A stretch of DNA of 64,000 nt from Dallia pectoralis (taxonomy: Eukaryota; Chordata; Actinopteri; Esociformes; Umbridae): positions 18,346,328-18,410,327 of the forward strand of contig CM055728.1 in assembly GCA_029465975.1 (NCBI GenBank). The letters run 5' to 3'. The translations under genes were made by a program, and so were the position numbers. Below are positions 1 through 10,250 of the stretch, in pieces (position 1 is the first letter of the stretch; the number at the start of each line of letters is the position of its first letter). The notes beneath the pieces were generated by a model, which made no database searches, had not been told where the DNA came from, and saw only the letters and a list, made by a program, of their open reading frames with translations.

Positions 1-2850
1 CGGAGGAGGAATGGCCCCCTGTGTCGCCTTCTACGCGCAATTAGATTTCATTCACAGTTTATGCATTTTTCCGTTTGTTGTGTCTGTCGGTTTCATAGGT
101 AAATAAAACCCCACAAACGTGATCGAAACTCTGCAATGCGTTTATCCTGAGCTGAATGCAACATTGACAAACTTTAATGGAAAATAGGAATGATCACAAA
201 ATTCCAGGAGATATTCTCTATATAAATATGTGTTCTTACATCATGTCCTACTTCTGCCACGTCTTTATGAAGTTGGTGAATAATGAAGTTGTAAGCTGGT
301 TTACTGTTCAAGGAGGATCACCCCAATCTAGGCCCTAAGAATTCTACACTTTATTATGTGTTTAATTGCACCCTAAAGCTGCATAGACAGGCAGGTACAA
401 TGTGTCTGTATGCTAGGAGACGGATCCAACATTAATCCTTGACGTTAGCTGGTGACATGTAGATTCTACAGGGAGACGTGTACGGGGAAAATGTCTCTTT
501 ATTAACATCGGCTGAATTCTGTGAGTTTCTGTTTATTCTTATGCTCAAGCTTATATCAAGAGTGTGTAAAACATTTAATTCATTAATGTGTATTTGTGTC
601 ATAAAGCTACATCATGGAATGGCTATTAGAGAATAATAAGCGCTAAACACAGGCGTAGCACTTTCGGTGACAGTGATTGGTTAAGTGACTAAATGACTTT
701 CGCTTTAAGCATCGAGTACTCTGAAGTTTTTCTACCCCAGTGGTTCGCCTTCTGGTAACAGTTCTAATACTTAGGATGCTTTAGTTCTGGTCTCAGAACA
801 GTCCTTACAGTGCAAAAGGAGTAAATTGGAGTGTCATGCCACTGGAAATCCTCAGTCAAATAAAACAAAGTGGGGCCGCATCGATGCACTGTCTTGTTTT
901 ATATGATGGCTTGAAATAAATGAACTTTAAATGGAACCTTGGCAGGGACGTGGGCTATTGATCGATTGGCTCAGGAGCTGAAGTTTAAGGGCACAGCTTC
1001 GCCGGGGCCGGGACTGTAACTGTAGTAATGAAATTGATTGGGCCAAGGCAAGGTGACAAGCCAGCAGAGTCAAGCCCTTGATGTAAGGAAACAAGAGTGC
1101 CATCTAATTGGCGTGTAATTTAGGTCTTTAGAGGACATTAAGCATGTTGTAGAAAGTGATGCCGCAACCGAAATTACATTGAGGAGATCGTGTTTGTTAT
1201 ATAATTTCGTGATCATTCACAACAACTCTGTGGATCCGTCTGTTAGTTAGTTTTACTCAGCAAAAGGAGCGCCGAGGTATGAATCAGTAGAACAAATGTT
1301 AGATTTTAGATTTACACCGAGGTAAGGTTCTGCTAGTAAAGGCTAACACAATGTTATTGACACAACCAAACATTGAAGACTTTGTATGGGATTTGAATGG
1401 AAGTCTCTGTATCAATTGCGTGTTTTTGAATGCTCTATGGGATTTCTGGCCGGGTGTCTGCGTTAGCACGTTGGGACAAATACTAATATAAAGCGGGCTT
1501 TGTAAAATATCTTGAATCGATTGATACTGTATATCATTGTGATGAAGTCAGTGATGAACTGGTTTCTACGTCCGGATTTTGAGTCAGGTCTTGTCATCTC
1601 CGCTCTTCATCCGGGCGGATTCAATCGATCAACTTAAATCAACTTCAAATAATATTTTGACAATGTTTCGGACCTGCGTATACAATTATCTCTACTTCCA
1701 GCCTGTTGAAGATGGCGGTTATGCCTCAAAAGTCTAAGTAGCGGTTTAAACGGAACAGAGCTGCTCTTCAAATGTTTGCGGGCGCATTGTGAGTGCAGCA
1801 TCCGCTCACATGGGACGAGAACCTGTCTGGGATCGCAGCATTTATCTCCTAAGGCAGAACCGTCTCACTCGGAACAGGATGGCCAGGAGTTACGGTGCAT
1901 TACAAGCACTTAGTGCAGTGATATCAAGGTTCACCTCTGATTTCCAATCTCGGGCCAGAACAGGGGGCTGGGGCCGTCATTAAAAAGCCATTACAAGCCC
2001 ATATTTCATATTACAGTCTCTCCTATGTTTCAAGGTGTTAAAAGCTCAATGTATATGTCCCTCTATGTTTAAGCAGCAGGACAACGGAGCAATGCAAGCA
2101 CCTCACTGGCAGTCATTGACCTTGGCCTAGCTAGCCTTCATTAGCTTTTAGACACTTATCAGTCATAACTGAGTTTGTCCTCACGCCGACGCTTCCTCCT
2201 TCACTTCACTTAGGCCGGGCAAATAATGGCAGAAATCCATTTATCCGCCATTTCTAACAAGCGCGTGACATTAACGAATTATCTACTTTTCGCTAAGTAT
2301 GGCTGAGGTACCCTCTAAAGGATTCCTCCACTCCCACTCTGGACCCATCCAAGGTCAGGCCTTTTAAAAACTGCCAATTTTTTTCCTACCTGGGCCATTT
2401 TCTTTCCCTCCATCTTTAAATATTCATCCCTCTTTTTGTGTGCTTAGCATAGGGTTTATGAGCACTTTCCGACATATTTCTTCAAACACTCATCTTTATG
2501 TGGTTTTGATTATTGATGCCCCACTCTGACTATAACTCACATCCCTAGGAAAACATTGATCCACGAGGCCAAATGAATCTAATTAGGGGCCCTTTCCTCT
2601 ATGCTGGATATTGACTTGTTTTGAAAGGTGCTTCTCCCGTTAAAGGCAATGTCTCTGAAATGTTCCGTTCCGTCCTGTCCTCTCTCCCCTTTGAGGCCCA
2701 CTTTTGATTACGAATGGATAATATGGGTAATATTGGAGACAATGTACTACCAGGCGCAGTTCATGTCTAATTTACAAACATAGAAAAGCATGCAGACAAT
2801 AGGCCTTATTCTATGATTAAATACAGTACCCCAAAAGCTCACAACACTGG
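1..2850. other. Gene-poor intergenic or intronic DNA, nothing recognised
   Basis: Both strands carry only short open frames with no recognisable protein family. The longest, at 1789-1983 on the + strand (64 codons), has no domain and no splice context. No tandem array or clear transposon was seen. Human synteny would place this side of tardbp towards casz1, so it could be intergenic or inside a long intron, but nothing in the sequence settles this. Confidence 0.5.
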
Positions 2851-2851
2851 T

Positions 2852-3357
2852 CTGTTTATGGTCTGTGTATGGGCTGTGTATGGGCTGTGTATTGTCTGTG
2901 TATGGGCTGTGTATGGTCTGCGTATGGTTTGTGTATGGGCTGTGTATTGTCTGCGTTTGGTCTGTGTATGGGCTGTGTATGGTCTGCGTATGGGCTGTGT
3001 ATGGTCTGTGTATGGTTTGTGTATGGGCTGTGTATGGTCTGCGTATGGTCTGTGTATGGGCTGTGTATGTTCTGCGTATGGTCTGTGTATGGTCTGTGTA
3101 TGGTGTGTGTATGGTCTGTACATGGTCTGTATATGGTCTGTGTGTGGTCTGTATATGGTCTGTACATGGTCTGTGTGTGGTCTGTATATGGTCTGTACAT
3201 GGTCTGTATATGGTCTGTGTATGGTCTGTGTATGGTCTGTGTATGGTCTGTGTGTGGTCTGTATATGATCTGTACATGGTCTGTGTGTGGTCTGTATATG
3301 GTCTGTGTGTGTGGTCTGTATATGGTCTGTGTGTGTGGTCTGTATATGGTCTGTGTG
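2852..3357. repeat. 12-bp minisatellite, about 42 copies
   Basis: A tandem array of a 12-bp unit, consensus GTCTGTGTATGG, with variants in which TGTATGG becomes TGTGTGG, TATATGG or TACATGG. The left part is rich in GGCTGTGTATGG copies and the right part in TATATGG/TACATGG copies, so variants are not mixed evenly. Because 12 is a multiple of 3 and most copies lack stops, long open frames appear on both strands; these are products of the repeat and not genes. The strand is strongly biased (G and T on the + strand). Confidence 0.95.
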
Positions 3358-5270
3358 CTCTAGTGCAGTGGTTCCAAACCAGGGTTAACGAGGGCTGCTG
3401 AGACTACTTGACCTATTCACATGGAGCCAATGGTTCCCTCATGACACCAAAGGCTCAGGGCCGTTGCTAACATTGGAAAGGTCGGTATGATTAACGGGGC
3501 CCATGTTTTGGGGGGGGCACTGATTATAATAACATCAACGTTATCCGTCCCAAAAAAGGGGGCCCGGCATATATACTGTCAGGGTCCTCAGGATTCCTGG
3601 AACCGGCCCTGCATGTGCTTACTAGTAGAATTAACACTACAAGCTGAGCAATATTATGTTGGTGGAACAGTAATTAGTTGGGAACCGCTGGTCGAGCGCC
3701 GTAACGCCTTCACATTTGGTTTTACTCCTAGTGTGAGTGGCGCTGAAGAAAGGAGAAATCTCTGCAGTTGTGTTTCCCTGTAATCCGACTGGAAGAGACT
3801 GTCAATCCCGTCTGCAGCAGGGGAGTCCAGGGATTGTTGAAGTACCATTAGTGGAGTCATTTAAGCAAAGGAGAATCTTTGTTCTTGACACAGGAAACTC
3901 GTGTTCCATCTCGATCGGTGAGGAAATGGGACCTAGCGTGGCGTGCGTCATCTTGCATTTGTCCTGAGTCCCGTTCCCCGGACGCCAGTCTGTGTTCACA
4001 CGGCACAAAGCCGCCTGCTTTTCATGTAAAGCTGCCGCATTCAGCACATTTCTCCAAAACCCGGTTTTAAAATATTCTGCCACATTCCATGTAGTTGATT
4101 CTATTTAAAATGGTCATGATTATTTTATTTTGTAACATTAATGGAAGTACATTTGGTGGGAGTTGCGGAGTGACGGGGCGAGGCATTTGCAATTCATATT
4201 CCCTTTCGTGATTACATTAAGAGGGTGTTCTGTCATATTTGATTAATGCATCTTGTTTTCCTTAAAACCTAGATTAAAATATGAAAACTGACAGAAATGA
4301 GGCTATTACAAAGAATTATCAATTTTTAATAATCTACTCAAGAAAGGAAAAATGAAGTGCCGTACAAGAGAACTGCTCAGAAATGCAGAGATCAGGATTC
4401 TGTAACATTCGCAATCAGTGTTTTGGCGGCGGATGTGAGCCTCGCGTCTTTGTTTTATGGCACTTTGCAGAAACACAGACACAATTAACATGAAAGGCTT
4501 CCAGGCCATGCTTTTATGTTACGAAGCTGGAATGAGAAATGATATTGACCACTGTTGCCAGCTGTACTTGTAGCACCATATGTGCGAGAGGCATTAAACT
4601 CGACTGTCAACAAACCAATAAAATATACGTGACATGTGAAGTCTTTCTGTATATATATATCCATTATTTCCATATTTCCAATCTTTGTTAGTGATAAACT
4701 TTATATTAGGCATTTCAATTTGACGGCAAAACCCAAATAAAAACCGAATACACGTTTCTCGTTAAAATATGAAAACGGTTCAGTTCAATCAGTGCACTAC
4801 GAAAATGTTCGCCTTTGGTTCGAGCTTATTCCGCCTTTGATACTGTAGGCTCTCCCAACTGCACTGCAGAAAACCTTACCAGAGATTTTTTGACTTGGAA
4901 AAATGTACAGGGACCCTCTGTACTTCTCCAACAACGTCAATCAAGGTTTTTGGAGAAAAGGGTATGTGTGCCTGTGAGTGTGTGTCCTGGAATAAAGCGA
5001 GACCTCCAATTCTGCCATCAACCATTTAGCATGACCACGGGTGAGTGTGAATTAAAATGTGGGGTCTTTATGTGCAACCCCACTGCACAAAAGGCTACAT
5101 CCATAACTTATGGAGACAGGGACCCCATTAGCTGCCTGTGCCGGCCACCTTTACATAATATGTCTCTATAATAATCACAGACAACTAGAGACATACCAAG
5201 TCTAGGCTTATATCACATCCTATCCATATGCAGTGCACATGTTGGGAACATCATGGCCAAGTTGGAAAGA
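3358..5270. other. Non-coding DNA with a possible degraded dispersed repeat
   Basis: No supported gene. The stretch 3420-3620 (G-run after GGGCCCATG, then a block ending in CCTGGAACCGGCCCTG) resembles a G-rich dispersed repeat common in fish genomes, recognised from memory only. Overlapping short open frames on both strands at 3487-4083 have no family resemblance. Nothing else was recognised up to the 38-bp array. Confidence 0.35.
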
Positions 5271-5271
5271 A

Positions 5272-5612
5272 AGTAATTTGTAACAACGCACACTGTAAAT
5301 GGTCACACGTGTCATTTGTAACTACGCACACTGTAAATGGTTACACGTGTCATTTGTAACAACGCACACTGTAAATGGTTACATGTGTCATTTGTAACAA
5401 CGCACACTGTAAATGGCTACACGTGTCATTTGTAACAACGCACACTGTAAATGGCTACACGTGTCATTTGTAACAACGCACACTGTAAATGGCTACACGT
5501 GTCATTTGGAACAACGCACACTGTAAATGGCTACACATGTCATTTGTAACAACGCACACTGTAAATGGCTACACATGTCATTTGTAACAACGCACACTGT
5601 AAATGGCTACAC
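5272..5612. repeat. 38-bp minisatellite, 9 copies
   Basis: Nine head-to-tail copies of a 38-bp unit built around ACGCACACTGTAAATGG, followed by CTACACGTGTCATTTGTAAC. The copies are nearly identical, differing at single positions such as GGTTAC versus GGCTAC and ACGTGT versus ACATGT. The low divergence suggests recent expansion or homogenisation. No stable reading frame is kept, since 38 is not a multiple of 3. Confidence 0.95.
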
Positions 5613-6397
5613 ATTACAGCCTTTCCTGAACAGTTGCTAAGATAGCGATGAGTTCTTAGCTATAGCTCTCATCATATGGGTTCTATGAACTGTAATTATT
5701 TGATAACGAGAGCCTGTTTCTTGCTCAAACCACATCCACATGTTTAAACATGATTCACATACACACACACACACACACAATTCTCTACATAAGCCATTTG
5801 TATAATGCTGAAGCAGACGTTTCTTTGGAAGGGCAAATGAAGAAACTTATCTGTGATTTGGGAACAGGAACCACATGTTGCAAGATGATGATGTGTACAC
5901 AGGAAGTTCCAACAACAAACCAGCATCAGCTTTTAGATTGTGAAGGTGTGAATCCAATGTGAGATTGGGATGTTACTGCGTATACTTATTTTAGTCCACA
6001 CGGATGTCTGTAATACAACCATTCTGTGATATGTGGACCGGTGGAAATTTTGAGGGTATTCCTGGGTGTCAGTCAGTCAAATTATGCTTCTTTTGTTAAT
6101 ACATCCTTCAGTTACATTTTCTGCAGCATAACCAAAGTGCAAATTTCCTCTGAGATGGCAGAATGTACCACCCTAAGCGATTCCAAACCCATTGTCCATA
6201 TGGTGGCGCTATAACAAGTAATACACTAGGAGAGATGTTTAAAATGTCACATCCCTCACTTGGTATAATGCGGAGTTGTGAAACTTGGTAGATAATACTC
6301 TTCACAGAAGGAAATAATTTGCCCTCAACAAAACATGATCATAGGTCGTAGGTCAACTATGATGGATTTCAAAAGTACTTATTATATTTTTCACTAT
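5613..6397. other. Non-coding spacer with short (AC)n tract
   Basis: A short CA dinucleotide run lies at about 5758-5778. Short open frames on both strands between 5744 and 6305 show no recognisable domain. Nothing else was seen before the large array. Confidence 0.5.
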
Positions 6398-9082
6398 TTA
6401 TTTAGGGAGAGAACGTGGGAAAGAAATTGTGCAGAATGGGATTAAGAGGCAGCAGAGTATATGTGCAATAGAGGCACACAGCAGAATATATGTGCAATAG
6501 AGGCAGCAGAGTATATGTGCAATAGAGGCACACAGCAAAAGAGGCACACAATTTATTTAGGGAGAGAATGTGGGAAAGACAGAGAGTGTGCTGAAATTGT
6601 GCAGAATGGGATTAAGAGGAAGCAGAGTATATGTGCAAAAGAGGCAGCAGAGTATATGTGCAATAGAGGCACACAGCAGAGTATATGTGCAAAAGAGGCA
6701 GCAGAGTATATGTGCAATAGAGGCACACAGCAGAGTATATGTGCAATAGAGGCACACAGCAGAATATATGTGCAATAGAGGCAGCAGAGTATATGTGCAA
6801 TAGAAGCACACAGCAGAGAATATGTGCAATAGAGGCACACAGCAGAGTATATGTGCAATAGAGGCATCAGAGTATATGTGCAATAGAGGCACACAGCAGA
6901 ATATATGTGCAATAGAGGCACACAGCAGAGTATATGTGCAATAGAGGCACACAGCAGAGTATATGTGCAATAGAGGCACACAGCAGAGTATATGTGCAAT
7001 AGAGGCACACAGCAGAGTATATGTGCAATAGAGGCACACAGCAGAGTATATGTGCAATAGAGGCACACAGCAGAGTATATGTGCAATAGAGGCAGCAGAG
7101 TATATGTGCAATAGAGGCACACAGCAAAGTATATGTGCAATAGAGGCACACAGCAGAGTATATGTGCAATAGAGGCACACAGCAGAGTATATGTGCAATA
7201 GAGGCACACAGCAGAGTATATGTGCAATAGAGGCACACAGCAGAGTATATGTGCAATAGAGGCACACAGCAGAGTATATGTGCAATAGAGGCACACAGCA
7301 GAGTATATGTGCAGTAGAGGCAGCAGAGTATATGTGCAATAAAGGCACACAGCAGAGTATATGTGCAGTAGAGGCACAAAGCAGAGTATATGTGCAGTAG
7401 AGGCACAAAGCAGAGTATTTGTGCAATAGAGGCACACAGCAGAGTATATGTGCAATAGAGGCAGCAGAGTATATGTGCAATAGAGGCACACAGCAGAGTA
7501 TATGTGCAATAGAGGCACACAGCAGAGTATATGTGCAATAGAGGCACACAGCAGAGTATATGTGCAATAGAGGCACACAGCAGAGTATATGTGCAGTAGA
7601 GGCAGCAGAGTATATGTGCAATAAAGGCACACAGCAGAGTATATGTGCAGTAGAGGCACAAAGCAGAGTATATGTGCAGTAGAGGCACAAAGCAGAGTAT
7701 ATGTGCAATAAAGGCACACAGCAGAGTATATGTGCAGTAGAGGCACAAAGCAGAGTATATGTGCAGTAGAGGCACAAAGCAGAGTATTTGTGCAATAGAG
7801 GCACACATCAGAGTATATGTGCAATAGAGGCACACAGCAGAGTATATGTGCAATAGAGGCACACAGCAGAGTATATGTGCAATAGAGGCACACAGCAGAG
7901 TATATGTGCAATAGAGGCACACAGCAGAGTATATCTGCAATAGAGGCAGCAGAGTATATGTGCAATAGAGGCACACAGCAGAGTATATGTGCAATAGAGG
8001 CACACAGCAGAGTATATGTGCAATAGAGGCACACAGCAGAGTATATGTGCAATAGAGGCACACAGCAGAGTATATGTGCAATAGAGGCAGCAGAGTATAT
8101 GTGCAATAGAGGCACACAGCAAAGTATATGTGCAATAGAGGCACACAGCAGAGTATATGTGCAATAGAGGCACACAGCAGAGTATATGTGCAATAGAGGC
8201 ACACAGCAGAGTATATGTGCAATAGAGGCACACAGCAGAGTATATGTGCAATAGAGGCACACAGCAGAGTATATGTGCAATAGAGGCACACAGCAGAGTA
8301 TATGTGCAGTAGAGGCAGCAGAGTATATGTGCAATAAAGGCACACAGCAGAGTATATGTGCAGTAGAGGCACAAAGCAGAGTATATGTGCAGTAGAGGCA
8401 CAAAGCAGAGTATTTGTGCAATAGAGGCACACATCAGAGTATATGTGCAATAGAGGCAGCAGAGTATATGTGCAATAGAGGCACACAGCAGAGTATATGT
8501 GCAATAGAGGCACACAGCAGAGTATATGTGCAATAGAGGCACACAGCAGAGTATATGTGCAATAGAGGCACACAGCAGAGTATATGTGCAGTAGAGGCAG
8601 CAGAGTATATGTGCAATAAAGGCACACAGCAGAGTATATGTGCAGTAGAGGCACAAAGCAGAGTATATGTGCAGTAGAGGCACAAAGCAGAGTATATGTG
8701 CAATAAAGGCACACAGCAGAGTATATGTGCAGTAGAGGCACAAAGCAGAGTATATGTGCAATAGAGGCACACAGCAGAGTATATGTGCAGTAGAGGCAGC
8801 AGAGTATATGTGCAATAAAGGCACACAGCAGAGTATATGTGCAGTAGAGGCACAAAGCAGAGTATATGTGCAGTAGAGGCACAAAGCAGAGTATTTGTGC
8901 AATAGAGGCACACATCAGAGTATATGTGCAATAGAGGCACACAGCAGAGTATATGTGCAATAGAGGCACACAGCAGAGTATATGTGCAATAGAGGCACAC
9001 AGCAGAGTATATCTGCAATAGAGGCAGCAGAGTATATGTGCAATAGAGTCACACAGCAGAGTATATGTTCAATAGAGGCATA
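6398..9082. repeat. Large 29/25-bp minisatellite, about 90 copies, with cassette structure
   Basis: About 2.6 kb of tandem units, consensus GTGCAATAGAGGCACACAGC followed by AGAGTATAT (29 bp). A shorter 25-bp form lacks one ACAC. Variants include GTGCAGTAGAGG, GTGCAATAAAGG, GGCACAAAGC, GTATTTGTGC and CACACATCAG. Groups of variants recur in fixed order near 7311, 7591, 8306 and 8587, so blocks of several units have been copied as a whole. On the - strand no phase of the unit contains a stop, so frames of up to 700 codons run through in all three phases; these are not genes. A unique flank (ATTTATTTAGGGAGAGAA and beyond) appears twice at the left edge, at 6398 and 6548. Confidence 0.95.
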
Positions 9083-9494
9083 TGTCCAAGACCGCTGGGC
9101 CACCACAGGCACGTGAAACCAATTTTCCGATATTAATATACACTATTATTATCACATCATGTGTGTCCACTATCCAACCGTTTAGTTTGTTGTAGTTTTC
9201 TTTTAATCAGAAAAAAAATCACAGTGACAAGACAATGACATCATGACTACTTCGTAGGGGAAAAAACATCTCAAAGATAAGTACTTCATCTTGGTTGAAT
9301 TTTTAAATGTTTCATGATGTTGGTTTGTATGATACATTTCCACCCGCTAATGCTAAATTAGACAAGATGAATCAAGCTTCATTGTTCTAAAATATGTTTT
9401 ATAGAGAAGTTCAAATCCTGGTCAAGTATGCATCATCATTCTAACTTAATCTTGCTTACAAACAAAGCAATGGCTTAAAAACTCCACCCTATTA
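9083..9494. other. Unique spacer between two minisatellites
   Basis: About 410 bp of A/T-rich sequence with no open frame or repeat recognised. It separates the 29-bp array from the 21-bp array. Confidence 0.5.
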
Positions 9495-10250
9495 TGATCT
9501 CCAGGGTGGAACATACCCCCATCAGGGTGGAACATACCACTGTCAGGGTGGAACATATCCCAATCAGGGTGGAACATACCCCTATCAGGGCGGAACATAC
9601 CCCCATCAGGGTGGAACATACTCCTATCAGGGTGGAACATACCCCTATCAGGGCGGAACATACACCTATCAGGGTGGAACATACCCCTATCAGGGTGGAA
9701 CATACCCCCATCAGGGTGGAACAAACCCCTGTCAGGGTGGAAAATACCCCAAGCAGAGTGGAACATACCCCTATCAGGGTGGAACATACCCCTATCAGGG
9801 TGGAACATACCACTGTCAGGGTGGAACATATCCCTATCAGGGCGGAACATACCCCTATCAGGGTGGAACATACCCCTATCAGGGTGGAACATATCCCAAT
9901 CAGGGTGGAACATATCCCTATCAGGGTGGAACACACTCCTATCAGGGCGGAACATACACTTATCAGGGTGGAACATATCCCTATCAGGGTGGAACATACT
10001 CCTATCAGGGTGGAACATACCCCCATCAGGGTGGAACATGCTCCTATCAGGGTGGAACATACTCCTATCAGGGTGGAACATACCCCCATCAGGGTGGAAC
10101 ATACTCCCATCAGGGTGGAACATACCCCTATCGGGGTGGAACATACCCCCATCAGGGTGGAACATACCCCAATCAGGGCGGAACCTACTCCTATCAGGGT
10201 GGAACATATCCCAATCAGGGTGGAACATACCCCCATCAGGGTGGAACGTA
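9495..10250. repeat. 21-bp minisatellite, about 36 copies
   Basis: A tandem array of a 21-bp unit, consensus ATCAGGGTGGAACATACCCC plus one base. The unit is exactly seven codons and has no stop in several frames. The + strand therefore shows a repeating heptad R-V-E-H-T-P-I over 264 codons, and the - strand shows G-M-F-H-P-D-R over 281 codons. Substitutions fall in all codon positions and on both strands alike. There is no sign of a promoter or splice context, so I treat these frames as artefacts. Confidence 0.95.

Noticed and set aside
3487..4083. Overlapping open frames on both strands as a small gene
   Set aside because: No domain, no splice signals that join them, and partial resemblance to a dispersed G-rich repeat.
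6398..9082. CRISPR-like array
   Set aside because: Units are contiguous tandem copies without unique spacers, and the DNA is vertebrate.
6553..9112. Long - strand open frames (up to 700 codons) as a Cys/Leu-rich protein gene
   Set aside because: They are translations of the 29/25-bp tandem array, open in all phases, with no unique start or splice context.
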